Of a stretch of 64,000 nucleotides of DNA, positions 24,889-35,723 are shown piece after piece. The DNA comes from Algihabitans albus (GTDB lineage: Bacteria; Pseudomonadota; Alphaproteobacteria; Kiloniellales; DSM-21159), in assembly GCF_003572205.1 (NCBI RefSeq), contig NZ_QXNY01000008.1, positions 42,165-106,164 of the forward strand, in the 5' to 3' direction. The translations under genes and the position numbers were made by a program. Position 1 is the stretch's first letter, and each line of letters starts with the position of its first letter. The notes below the pieces were generated by a model. The model was not told the origin of the DNA. It was given only the letters and a program-made list of their open reading frames with translations, and did no database searches.

Positions 24889-26992
24889 ACTGCTGCTGGA
24901 GCTGCGCTCGGAGGAGATCCCCGCCCGCATGCAGGTGCAGGCGGCGGACGCCCTGCGCGCGCTCGTCTGCGACAGGCTGGGCGCGGCCGGCCTGACCTTC
25001 GACCATTCCTTCGCCAGCGCGACCCCGCGCCGTCTGGTGCTGGTGGTCGAGGGCCTGCCTCTCAAGCAGCCGGACCGGACGGAGGAGCGCAAGGGGCCGA
25101 AGCTCGGCGCGCCGGAGCCGGCCATCGCCGGCTTCCTGAAGGCCAACGGCTTCGCCTCGGCCGACGAGGCGGAGCTGCGCGAGACGCCCAAGGGCGAATT
25201 CTTCTTCGCCGTGCGCCGGATCGCGGGCCGGGCGACCGCCGAGATGCTGCCCGCCCTGCTGGCCGAGGCGATCCGAAGCTTCGGCTGGCCGAAGTCGATG
25301 CGCTGGGCCGAGACGGAGTTCCGCTGGGTGCGCCCCCTGCAGGCGGTGCTGGCGCTCTTCGACGGCTTGCGGCTGGAGGGCGCGCTGGAGCTTGGCGACC
25401 GGCGGTTGGCCTTCACCGACCGGACGCGCGGCCATCCCTTTCTGGCGCCTGAGGAGATCCGGGTCGAAGGCTGGACCGACTACAAGGAACGGCTGGAACG
25501 GGCCTTCGTGCGGGTCGACCGGACCGAGCGGCGCAAAGCCCTCGTCGAGCAAGCCTCGGCCCTCGCCCATGCCGCCGGACTGGCGGTCAAGGAAGACACG
25601 CCGCTGGTCGAGGAGGTGACGGGTCTGGTCGAGTGGCCCGAGCTGCTGATGGGCGGCATCGAGGCGCGCTTCATGGAGCTGCCGGACGAGGTGCTCTCGA
25701 CCTCCATGCGCAGCCATCAGAAGTACTTCTCCCTGGTGAAGCCCGACGGCACGCTGGCGCCGCGCTTCCTGCTGGCCGCCGACATGACGGCGCCCGAGGG
25801 CTCGCTGCGCCGCAAGAACATCCTGGGCGGCAATGAGCGGGTGCTGCGCGCCCGGCTGGCCGACGCCGAGTTCTTCTGGGATCAGGACCGCAAGCAGAGC
25901 CTGCAAAGCCGCGTGACCGCGCTGCGCGCCATCGTCTTCCATGCGCGCCTGGGAACGGTGGAGGACAAGGTCGACCGTATCACCGCGCTGGCCGTGGAGA
26001 TCGCCAAGGCCGTGCCCGGCGCCGACCTGGACCGGGTGCGCTCCGCCGCGCGGCTCTGCAAGGCCGATCTGGTGACCGGCATGGTCGGGGAGTTCCCGGA
26101 GCTGCAGGGCGTCATGGGCCGCTACTACGCCCTGGCCGACGGCGAGCAGCCGGAGGTGGCCCAGGCCATCGCCGAGCACTACGCCCCCCAGGGGCCGAAC
26201 GACCTCTGCCCGACCGCGCCGGTCAGCCTCTGCGTCGCCCTGGCCGACAAGCTCGACAGCCTGGTCGGCATGTTCGCCATCGACGAGAAGCCGACCGGCA
26301 GCAAGGATCCCTTCGCTCTGCGCCGCGCCGCGCTGGGCGTCATCCGCCTGATCGTCGAGAACGAAGTGCGGCTGCCGCTGGCGGCGTTGTTCCGCCACGG
26401 GCATGCCGGCGTTTATCAGCTTTCGCATGCGTCGGGAGTGCGGCCCGAGGCCGCTGCGGTCGCGGACGAACTGCTGGCCTTTTTCGCCGATCGGCTGAAG
26501 GTGGCGCTGCGCGAGCAGGGGGTGCGTCACGATCTGATCCAGGCGATCTTCAATCTCGGCGGCGAGGACGATCTGGTGCGTCTGCTGCGGCGCGTCGAGG
26601 CGCTGGAGGACTTCCTCAAGACCGACGACGGCGCCAACCTGCTGGTCGCCTACCGCCGCGCCGCCAACATCGTCCGCATCGAGGCGAAGAAGGATGGCGC
26701 CGAGATTTCTGGTGCCGTGGAACCGGGCGTGCTGGAACAGCGTGAGGAACAGGCGCTGTTCCAGGCCCTGGAAGTAGCTGGAGACCGCGCTGCCGCCGCC
26801 CTCGACAGCGAGAACTTCACGGCGGCCATGGCGGCACTGGCCGACCTGCGCCAGCCGGTCGATGCCTTCTTCGACGCGGTCACGGTCAATGCCGAGGAGG
26901 CGCGCTTGCGCAAGAACCGTCTGCGCCTGCTGGCGCGGATCGGCGTCACCCTTGGCCAGGTGGCCGACTTCTCCGCAATCGAAGGCGGTTGA
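24881..26992 (+). CDS. glyS: Glycyl-tRNA synthetase beta subunit
   Basis: 703 aa. N-terminus [18 protein letters not shown], then [11 protein letters not shown] and [21 protein letters not shown] are the usual GlyS landmarks; the C-terminal part carries the anticodon-binding DALR-like domain. It binds and recognises tRNA(Gly) in the alpha2beta2 complex. It overlaps glyQ and is followed after one base by the tenA-like ATG. Full family length, no defects seen. Confidence 0.97.
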   Translation: MPELLLELRSEEIPARMQVQAADALRALVCDRLGAAGLTFDHSFASATPRRLVLVVEGLPLKQPDRTEERKGPKLGAPEPAIAGFLKANGFASADEAELRETPKGEFFFAVRRIAGRATAEMLPALLAEAIRSFGWPKSMRWAETEFRWVRPLQAVLALFDGLRLEGALELGDRRLAFTDRTRGHPFLAPEEIRVEGWTDYKERLERAFVRVDRTERRKALVEQASALAHAAGLAVKEDTPLVEEVTGLVEWPELLMGGIEARFMELPDEVLSTSMRSHQKYFSLVKPDGTLAPRFLLAADMTAPEGSLRRKNILGGNERVLRARLADAEFFWDQDRKQSLQSRVTALRAIVFHARLGTVEDKVDRITALAVEIAKAVPGADLDRVRSAARLCKADLVTGMVGEFPELQGVMGRYYALADGEQPEVAQAIAEHYAPQGPNDLCPTAPVSLCVALADKLDSLVGMFAIDEKPTGSKDPFALRRAALGVIRLIVENEVRLPLAALFRHGHAGVYQLSHASGVRPEAAAVADELLAFFADRLKVALREQGVRHDLIQAIFNLGGEDDLVRLLRRVEALEDFLKTDDGANLLVAYRRAANIVRIEAKKDGAEISGAVEPGVLEQREEQALFQALEVAGDRAAAALDSENFTAAMAALADLRQPVDAFFDAVTVNAEEARLRKNRLRLLARIGVTLGQVADFSAIEGG

Positions 26993-26993
26993 G

Positions 26994-27680
26994 ATGAACG
27001 ATGCGGTAAAGAGCGATTCGCCGAAGGCGGGCGAGGACTTTGCCGAGGCCTGCCGGCGCGAGGCGGGGCCGGCCTGGGACGCGGCCTGCGGCCATCCCTT
27101 CACGCTGGCGCTGGGCGAGGGAACGCTGCCGCCGGCCGCCATGGCCGACTATCTGGTACAGGACTACGCCTTCGTCGGCACCCTTGTCTCGATGGTCGGC
27201 TTCGCCGTCGGCAAGGCGCCGGACATCGCCGCCCAGGCGCGTCTCTCGACCTTCCTGGCGGCGGTGACCTCCGCGGAAAACACCTATTTCCAGCGCAGCT
27301 TCGACGCGCTGCAGGTACCGGAGGCGCAGCGCAGCCGCCCGGCGCTGCGCGAGGTCACCGAGCGCCTGATCGCGGCCATGGAAGACGCCGGCGATCGCGG
27401 CAGCTACGGGGAGATCCTGGCGACGCTGCTGCCGGCCGAGTGGATCTACCTGAGCTGGGCCGAGGCGCAGGCTGCCAAGTCGCCCGGCGCCTTCTACTTT
27501 CAGGAATGGATCGACCTGCACGTCAATGCGGATTTCCGCGCCTTCGTCCTCTGGCTGAAAGACGAGACGGACCGGGCCGCCGCGGCGGCCGGAGCGCAGG
27601 AGCGGCGGGCCATGGCGGAGCGCTTCGCCCGCATGGTTCGGCTGGAAGTCGACTTTTTCGATATGTTCCACACGCGTTGA
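26994..27680 (+). CDS. TenA/thiaminase-II-like protein lacking the catalytic cysteine
   Basis: About 228 aa from ATG 26994, one base after the glyS stop. The TenA fold is recognisable: HPFTLALGEGTLPPAAMADYLVQDYAFV (with the pyrimidine-contacting Asp in QDY), the central LLPAEWIYLSW and the C-terminal RLEVDFFDMF with the conserved Glu. At the position of the nucleophilic Cys (usually LLPC) there is Ala148. This fits the TenA_E-type or an inactive paralogue rather than a classical thiaminase II. Its role may be thiamine salvage, or something unrelated linked to glyS and ppdK by operon position. Confidence 0.78.
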   Translation: MNDAVKSDSPKAGEDFAEACRREAGPAWDAACGHPFTLALGEGTLPPAAMADYLVQDYAFVGTLVSMVGFAVGKAPDIAAQARLSTFLAAVTSAENTYFQRSFDALQVPEAQRSRPALREVTERLIAAMEDAGDRGSYGEILATLLPAEWIYLSWAEAQAAKSPGAFYFQEWIDLHVNADFRAFVLWLKDETDRAAAAAGAQERRAMAERFARMVRLEVDFFDMFHTR

Positions 27681-27744
27681 CGGGCGCGGAGGATACGGCG
27701 GTCTCCCGACACCAAGGACCGCGCAGACGAGACGGAGCGATGGT

Positions 27745-30417
<2,673 letters not shown>

Positions 30418-30601
30418 CGGCGGAGCACGCTGTCACGTCGCACCTGCTTGACCGTCCCTCATGCCGGGCTTGTTGAAGCATGCCGGGGCGCCGACGGGTC
30501 AAGCTCGATCCGCGGACGCCTTCGACCGGCGATTTGTGCCTGACGGCTTGCCAACCTATGATGGGGGGCGGCGCCGCCGGCGCGCGTTCCCGGAGATCAG
30601 A

Positions 30602-30826
30602 ATGCACAAGCTGAAAGTGATCAAGCAGGGCGGCCGTTTGTCGGTCGTGCTCCCCGACGAAGTCGTCGCGAGCCTCGCGCTGTCGGAGGGTGCGGACCTT
30701 CTGCTCAGCGAAACCAACGGTGTCTATCGGCTGTCGCGGCGCAACGACGACTTCGATCAGACCATGGCCTCCGCCCAGAAGGTCATGACGCACTACCGCG
30801 ATACCTTTCGCGAGCTTGCCAAATGA
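30602..30826 (+). CDS. AbrB/MazE-type antitoxin
   Basis: 74 aa from ATG 30602. The swapped-hairpin DNA-binding fold is recognisable: LKVIKQGGRLSVVLPDEVV, then EGADLLLSETNGVYRLSRR. The C-terminal helix DFDQTMASAQKVMTHYRDTF should wrap the toxin. Its stop overlaps the toxin ATG (ATGA), the standard coupled antitoxin-toxin order. It likely represses its own promoter in the 184-base region after ppdK. Confidence 0.85.
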   Translation: MHKLKVIKQGGRLSVVLPDEVVASLALSEGADLLLSETNGVYRLSRRNDDFDQTMASAQKVMTHYRDTFRELAK

Positions 30827-31260
30827 AGGAACCTTACTGGCTCAAGATGGACGAGGCCCTGGCCATCCACCATGAGTTGATCGACGCGTTCGGGGGTCTG
30901 CATGGCGTGCGCGATCAGGTCTTGCTGGAGGCGGCTTTGGCACGGCCACAGCAGATCTTCGTTTATACGGAGGAGACCAGTCTCTTCGCCTTGGCCGCGG
31001 CCTACATGGCGGCGGTGGTGCGCAACGATCCCTTCGTCGACGGCAACAAACGCGCTGGTTTCGCCTTCGGGCTCGTGTTCCTCGACCGGAAAGGGATCTG
31101 GGTGGAGGGCGATACCGGGGAAGCGACCAAGCTGATCTACAACCTGGCCGCCGGTCAGCCCTCGGAGACCGATCTGATTGACTGGTTGAACCGCAACGCG
31201 GTTTCCGCCGCCACTGTTTCCGGCGCTGCCCTTTCCGCCGCCGGCGACGCTAGTCGTTAA
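30823..31260 (+). CDS. doc: Death-on-curing (Fic/Doc) family toxin with His-to-Asp change in the active-site motif
   Basis: 145 aa. Begins with the Doc-type helix EALAIHHELIDAFGGLHGVRD and VLLEAALARPQQ, then the Fic-fold core. The signature normally reads HPFxDGNKR; here residues 68-77 read NDPFVDGNKR, so the catalytic His is Asp69 while Asp73, Asn75, Lys76 and Arg77 remain. Doc enzymes phosphorylate or AMPylate targets such as EF-Tu. The changed residue could mean weak, altered or lost activity; related toxins with non-His variants do exist to my knowledge. The last ~20 residues are a low-complexity Ala/Ser tail. Confidence 0.85.
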   Translation: MKEPYWLKMDEALAIHHELIDAFGGLHGVRDQVLLEAALARPQQIFVYTEETSLFALAAAYMAAVVRNDPFVDGNKRAGFAFGLVFLDRKGIWVEGDTGEATKLIYNLAAGQPSETDLIDWLNRNAVSAATVSGAALSAAGDASR

Positions 31261-31289
31261 GCCGCCCGCCGGCGAGGCCGGCCGTTAAC
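31256..31289. terminator. Weak bidirectional hairpin between toxin and DUF2786-like gene
   Basis: GCCGGC (31268-31273), loop GAG, GCCGGC (31277-31282), flanked by GTTAA and TTAAC that carry the stop codons of both convergent genes. No T-run. Confidence 0.35.
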
Positions 31290-31863
31290 CCGCCCGCGAG
31301 CGTTCGGTCATGACCGGACGGAGTTTCAGCTTCAACGCGATTAGATCGTTGAGCTCCACCCCGGTGATGCGCGAGACCTCGGACAGCGGCAGGTTGGTCT
31401 CCCTGATCAGCGTCTTGGCGTGCTCGATGGGCGGAATGCGCCGGTGCGAGCGGCGGCGGAAGCTGCGCGCGCGGGTTTCGCGGGCCTCGCGGGCCGCCTT
31501 GCGTTCGGCATCTTCCTCGGCCCATTGGGCGCGCTGGCGCGCGCGGCTGGCCGCCGCCGCCTGGCTGTCGTGGGCGTGGTAGGCCTGATGGAAGCGCCGT
31601 GCGAACTCGGCGTCCTCCTCGCTGCGCTTCTGCCAGTAGCTTTCGCGCCGGCGCTGTTCCTCGCGCTCAGCCCGCTCGGCCGCCATCTCTGCGTCGTGGG
31701 CGGCGAAACTGGCCGCATCCTCCAGACTCAGGCCCTTGCGGGCCGCCAGACGCTCGGCAGCCGCCAGCGCGGCGCGTCGCTCGCCTGGATAGGGCGACTC
31801 TTTGGCGAGCACCAGCAGCTTGTGCAGCCGGCCGCGCTCGTCGGGGGTAAAACTCTCTGTCAT
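31285..31863 (-). CDS. DUF2786-like protein with C-terminal helix-turn-helix
   Basis: 192 aa. The N-terminal ~50 residues (LHKLLVLAKESPYPGERRAALAAAERLAARKGLS) fit the short DUF2786 helical repeat. A long Arg/Glu/Ala-rich coiled-coil linker follows (about 55-140), and the C-terminus has a homeodomain-like helix-turn-helix (HAKTLIRETNLPLSEVSRITGVELNDLIALKLKL). A DNA-binding or nucleoid role is plausible but untested. Convergent with the toxin gene. Confidence 0.65.
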   Translation of the reverse strand: MTESFTPDERGRLHKLLVLAKESPYPGERRAALAAAERLAARKGLSLEDAASFAAHDAEMAAERAEREEQRRRESYWQKRSEEDAEFARRFHQAYHAHDSQAAAASRARQRAQWAEEDAERKAAREARETRARSFRRRSHRRIPPIEHAKTLIRETNLPLSEVSRITGVELNDLIALKLKLRPVMTERSRAG

Positions 31864-32002
31864 CGCCTAAACGATAGGCAAGGTGAGGCGCCGGTTCCAG
31901 GCAAGCTTGAGCTTGACAGACGGCGCTCCAGCCCTCTCAGGGCCTTTTGGCGAAAATCGACCCGGCCATGACCGATTTGCCGTGATCTGCCTGCTGGCGC
32001 CG

Positions 32003-32044
32003 ATTCACCGGGCTCCATTCACCTGGCTCCATTCACCGGGGCCG
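32003..32044. repeat. 14-base tandem repeat, about 2.8 copies
   Basis: ATTCACCGGGCTCC (32003-32016), ATTCACCTGGCTCC (32017-32030), then ATTCACCGGGGCC (32031-32043). It lies ~75-115 bases upstream of the SDR gene ATG. It could be a regulator-binding array or simple slippage. Confidence 0.7.
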
Positions 32045-32117
32045 GTTGCTGTCGGCCTTTCGGCGTGGCAGCTTCCCTCCCGGCAAACGAGCAGTCACGG
32101 GAAGGAAGCAAGCAGCG

Positions 32118-32912
32118 ATGGGCGAGCGTTTGAAGGACAAGGTCGCGGTGGTCACGGGGGCCGCGCAGGGCATCGGCCGAGCGGTGGCGGAGGTTTTCGC
32201 GGCCGAAGGCGCCCAGGTCGTGCTGAGCGACATCGAGCAGGCGGCCGGCGAGGCCGCGGCGGAGGCGATTCGCCAATCCGGCGGCTCTGCGCGCTTCGTC
32301 GCCTGCGACGTCGGCGACAAGGCCCAGGTCGATGCGCTGATCACCGCCGCGGTGGAGGCTTACGGGCATCTCGACATCGCCGTGGCCAACGCCGGTATCG
32401 TCATCGCGAAGGACTTCCTGGAATTGGAGGAGGAGGACTGGGACCGCACCATGCGGGTCAACCTGAAGGGCGTCTTCCTGACCGGCCAGGCGGCGGGCCG
32501 CCAGATGGTGGCGCAGGTGGCGGCGGGGCGACAAGGCGGCGCCATCGTCAACATGTCCTCGATCAACGGCGTGGTCGCGATCCCGGCCATCGCGCCCTAC
32601 GTCTCCAGCAAGGGCGGGGTCGACCAGCTCACCAAGGCCATGGCTCTGGCCCTGGCGCCCCACGGCATCCGGGTCAACGCCATCGGGCCCGGCTCGATCG
32701 CCACGGAAATGGGTCAAGCCGTGCTCAATGATCCCGAAAAGCGCCGCAACGCCATGTCGCGCACGCCGCTCGGCCGGATGGGCGAGCCGGAGGAAATCGG
32801 CCGCGTCGCGCTGTTCCTGGCGACCGCCGACTCCAGCTACATGACCGGCCAGACCATCTATCCCGACGGCGGCCGCCTCGCGCTCAACTACACGGTGCCG
32901 GTGGAGGAGTGA
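32118..32912 (+). CDS. Short-chain dehydrogenase/reductase
   Basis: 264 aa from ATG 32118, with AAGGAAG upstream. TGAAQGIG cofactor loop, acidic Asp after beta-2 (VLSDIEQ, favouring NAD(H)), NAGI, catalytic Ser in MSSING and YVSSK are intact; the C-terminus MTGQTIYPDGGRLALNY is typical of the 3-oxoacyl-ACP-reductase-like and sorbitol/galactitol dehydrogenase groups. Substrate unknown. Ends just before a strong bidirectional terminator. Confidence 0.86.
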   Translation: MGERLKDKVAVVTGAAQGIGRAVAEVFAAEGAQVVLSDIEQAAGEAAAEAIRQSGGSARFVACDVGDKAQVDALITAAVEAYGHLDIAVANAGIVIAKDFLELEEEDWDRTMRVNLKGVFLTGQAAGRQMVAQVAAGRQGGAIVNMSSINGVVAIPAIAPYVSSKGGVDQLTKAMALALAPHGIRVNAIGPGSIATEMGQAVLNDPEKRRNAMSRTPLGRMGEPEEIGRVALFLATADSSYMTGQTIYPDGGRLALNYTVPVEE

Positions 32913-32931
32913 CGCCAAGCCGCGCGGCATG

Positions 32932-32959
32932 AAAAAAGGCGCCCTCGGGCGCCTTTTTT
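32932..32959. terminator. Strong bidirectional rho-independent terminator
   Basis: AAAAAAGGCGCC (32932-32943) pairs perfectly with GGCGCCTTTTTT (32948-32959) around CTCG. It serves both the SDR gene (+) and trcR (-). Confidence 0.9.
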
Positions 32960-32967
32960 GCTGTTCC

Positions 32968-33609
32968 CTAGTCGGGCAGCTTGAAGGGGTAGTTGTCCGG
33001 CATCGAATCGCCGAAGTTGCTGGGCAGCTCTGGGCCCGGCTCGTAATGCGGCTGCGGCTCTTCCTTGACCACGGCCTCGGGCCGGGCCTTGCGGGCCTTG
33101 GCGACGGTGGCGTTGAGATCCGACTGGGTGCAGAGGCCGAGCAGGACGGGATCCTTGGGCCGAATGTTCGGCGAATTCCAGTGGCTGCGGTCGCGCACGG
33201 CGCCGATGGTGTTCTTGGTCGTGCCGATCAGCTTGGCGACCTGACTGTCCTTCAGTTCCGGATGGAAGCGTAGCAGCCAGGCGATGCCGTCCGGCTTGTC
33301 CTGGCGCTTGGCGACCGGGGTGTAGCGCGGACCCTTGGTGCGCTTGGCCGGCTGGGGCAGATCCTGCTTCAGCAGCTTCATGCGGTAGCCGGAGTCCTGC
33401 TGGGCGCGCTCCAACTCGGTCTTGTCGAGCTGGTTGCTGGTCACCGGGTCCATGCCCTGAATTCCCACCGCGACCTCGCCGTCTGCGATTCCCTGAACCT
33501 CCAGGGGATGCATGCCGCAGAAGGCGGCGATCTGATCGAAGGTCAGCGCGGTGTTCTCGACCAGCCAGACGGCGGTCGCCTTGGGCATCAGGGGCAGGGT
33601 ATCGGCCAT
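32968..33609 (-). CDS. trcR: Cell-cycle transcriptional regulator TrcR (DUF1013)
   Basis: 213 aa from ATG 33609, which has AAGGAGG upstream; a non-ATG start further out is less likely. MPKATAVWLVENTALTFDQIAAFCGMHPLEVQGIADGEV and GIAWLLRFHPELKDSQVAKLIGTTKNTIGAVRDRSHWN are DUF1013 landmarks, with two helix-turn-helix-like segments. The family is restricted to alphaproteobacteria and, as TrcR, is linked to cell-cycle gene control. With gcrA in the same window it is good evidence for the taxonomic call. Confidence 0.9.
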   Translation of the reverse strand: MADTLPLMPKATAVWLVENTALTFDQIAAFCGMHPLEVQGIADGEVAVGIQGMDPVTSNQLDKTELERAQQDSGYRMKLLKQDLPQPAKRTKGPRYTPVAKRQDKPDGIAWLLRFHPELKDSQVAKLIGTTKNTIGAVRDRSHWNSPNIRPKDPVLLGLCTQSDLNATVAKARKARPEAVVKEEPQPHYEPGPELPSNFGDSMPDNYPFKLPD

Positions 33610-33910
33610 TGTCGTCCTCCTTCGCACCGGCGGTTACCGACCGGCACTTGCATTGCGCCGCTAGGGCGGCAATGCCGTTGTTCTGATAAGCGGGGAGCTT
33701 TCCCGCTATATAGAGCTTGTCGGTTTCGGACGAAAGCCCGTTCTGCCCCTTCGATGGGATTCCGCCGGGATTCCGGGCCGGTCACCTCCCCCCCGCGTCG
33801 CCTCCGCTGCGGAGTCCTCCACATGCGGCGCAGGACCGGAGAGCCGAACAGGCGGCGATGAAAGACGGCGGCGGCGGCATGCAGGACGAGCAGATGCGGC
33901 CGCGCTTCGG

Positions 33911-35503
33911 TCAGAAAGCGACCGGACGGTGCTGCATGGCCCAGGTTTCGGTCATGGGGGCGCCCTCGTAGGCCAGGAAGGCCCGCAGTTCCAGAACCTC
34001 GGCGTCCTCCGGATAGACGTCGAAGATCAGCCGCCAGGTGTCCGTGCCGACCACCCTTAGCGCGTAGGTGCCGTCGATCTGTCCGGCGCTGGTGGTGATC
34101 ATCGGTTCGATCGGGTCGGTCGATCCGAACTCGGCCAGACGCCCGCCGAGGAAGTCGATGGCGATCTTGTTGCCGCCCTCCGGGCGCGGCTGTCCGGGAA
34201 CGCCGGCCCGGCCGATCCGGGTGGCGACGGTGCGGCCCAGCCCCTCCGGCGCCATGGGATCGGCCGTCCAAACCAGGCGATAGTCCCAGGCCATCTCGTC
34301 GCCCGCCGAGGTCTCCCGCTCGGGCGTCCAGAAACAGACGATGTTGTCGTGAATCTCGTCGTCCGTCGGGATCTCGATCAGCTGGACCGATCCCCTGCCC
34401 CAGTCACCCAGCGGTTCGATCCAGACAGCCGGCCGGCGCTCGTAGAAGACCGCATCGTCCTCGTAGTTGGCGAAGGCGCGGTCGCGCTGCATCAGGCCGA
34501 AGCCCCTCGGGTTTTCGTCGAGGAAGCTGCTGGTGGTGACCTGCGGCGGATTGTTGAGCGGTCGCCAGATCCGTTCGCCGGCGCCGGTCCAGAGCACCAA
34601 GCCGTCGCTGTCGTGGACCTCGGGTCGCCAGTCGCTGGCGCTGTGCCGGTTGGTTTCCGAATACCAGAACATGGAGGTCAGCGGCGCGACTCCCAACTGC
34701 GTCACGCCCTCCCGGAAGAACAGACGGGAGGTCACGGTCATCTCGGTACTCTGACCGCGCACGATCTCCATGCGGTAGGCGCCGCTCAGACTGGGGCTGT
34801 CGAGCAGCGCGTCCAGGATCAGCCGTTCGGGATTGCGCTGGTCGAGCCAGAAGGAGGTGAAACGCGGGAACTCCTCGGTGCGGCCCGGCGCCGTCGTGTC
34901 GATGGCCAGTCCGCGCGCCGAAAGGCCGTACTGGTTCATCGGGTCCGAACTGCGGAAGTAGCTTGCCCCCATCAGCGCCAGCCAATCGCCGGGATTGCCG
35001 TCGGTGTTCAACAGGCGAAAGCCGGCGTAGCCCATGTCGGCGGGAAAGTCCTCGGCCTGCAACTCACCGCGATACTCGAAGGCATTCGGCGCGTAACCGA
35101 GCTGTCGTGCGCCCTGGTCGGTCACCAGGTGAAGGGCCACGGGCAGATCGGCGAAGCGGTGCAGATGGAAGGGTGCGAGCGGCCAGGCGCCGCCCGGACC
35201 GGCCGAGACGGCGGCGGCTTCACGGAACCGGATCTGCTGGAAGGCGTCGTAGTCGACCTTCTCCAGGATCTCGGGTGCGATGCGGCGCGGTGGCGTCCAG
35301 GGGCGGCGGGCCAGAGCCCGAGCCTGCGCGACCAATTCCTCTAGATTGTATTGCTTCGCTTCCAAAAGCGGAATACTAGCAGTGCCGGTCGCGAAAGCTG
35401 GCGGGGAAAGCCCCAGCGCCGCGAGCGCACCGAAATTGGCGAGCCCAGTCACAAGTCGCCGCCGGTCGAGTGTAGGAAAGAGATTGGGAGAGTTATCGGT
35501 CAT
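33911..35503 (-). CDS. Glucan biosynthesis protein OpgD/OpgG family, Tat-exported
   Basis: 530 aa. A Tat signal (DRRRLVTGLANFGALAALGL) precedes the MdoG domain with landmarks NAFEYRGELQAEDFPADMGYAGFRLL, ASYFRSS and NDIVCFWTPE-type NIVCFWTPER. OpgD/OpgG act in the periplasm on osmoregulated periplasmic glucans. The Tat signal favours OpgD over Sec-exported OpgG. No opgH glucosyltransferase is nearby. It is divergent from the sensor kinase across a 220-base region containing GGCGGTA (35591) and TACCGCC (35620) arms. Confidence 0.88.
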   Translation of the reverse strand: MTDNSPNLFPTLDRRRLVTGLANFGALAALGLSPPAFATGTASIPLLEAKQYNLEELVAQARALARRPWTPPRRIAPEILEKVDYDAFQQIRFREAAAVSAGPGGAWPLAPFHLHRFADLPVALHLVTDQGARQLGYAPNAFEYRGELQAEDFPADMGYAGFRLLNTDGNPGDWLALMGASYFRSSDPMNQYGLSARGLAIDTTAPGRTEEFPRFTSFWLDQRNPERLILDALLDSPSLSGAYRMEIVRGQSTEMTVTSRLFFREGVTQLGVAPLTSMFWYSETNRHSASDWRPEVHDSDGLVLWTGAGERIWRPLNNPPQVTTSSFLDENPRGFGLMQRDRAFANYEDDAVFYERRPAVWIEPLGDWGRGSVQLIEIPTDDEIHDNIVCFWTPERETSAGDEMAWDYRLVWTADPMAPEGLGRTVATRIGRAGVPGQPRPEGGNKIAIDFLGGRLAEFGSTDPIEPMITTSAGQIDGTYALRVVGTDTWRLIFDVYPEDAEVLELRAFLAYEGAPMTETWAMQHRPVAF

Positions 35504-35723
35504 AGGCCCTTGCCGCGAGAGTAGACAATGAGTTGATCAACTTAATCCTCTTGCTCTCCCAGGATAAGATCGGCTTTGAGACATCTGTGTGGCGGTAGAA
35601 TTGTTCGTCTGCTTTCACATACCGCCGGGCGAAATGCTTAACGTGAATGCAAGCACTTTTGTCTTAGAGAGTTATCGAAGTGGTCTATGGTCTGTGACTG
35701 CGCTGAGAGATTGAGGTGTGTCC

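Noticed and set aside
24845..27142. 765-codon open frame antisense to glyS
   Set aside because: It mirrors glyS codon structure in GC-rich DNA, has low-complexity Arg/Gly/Gln composition and no recognisable domain.
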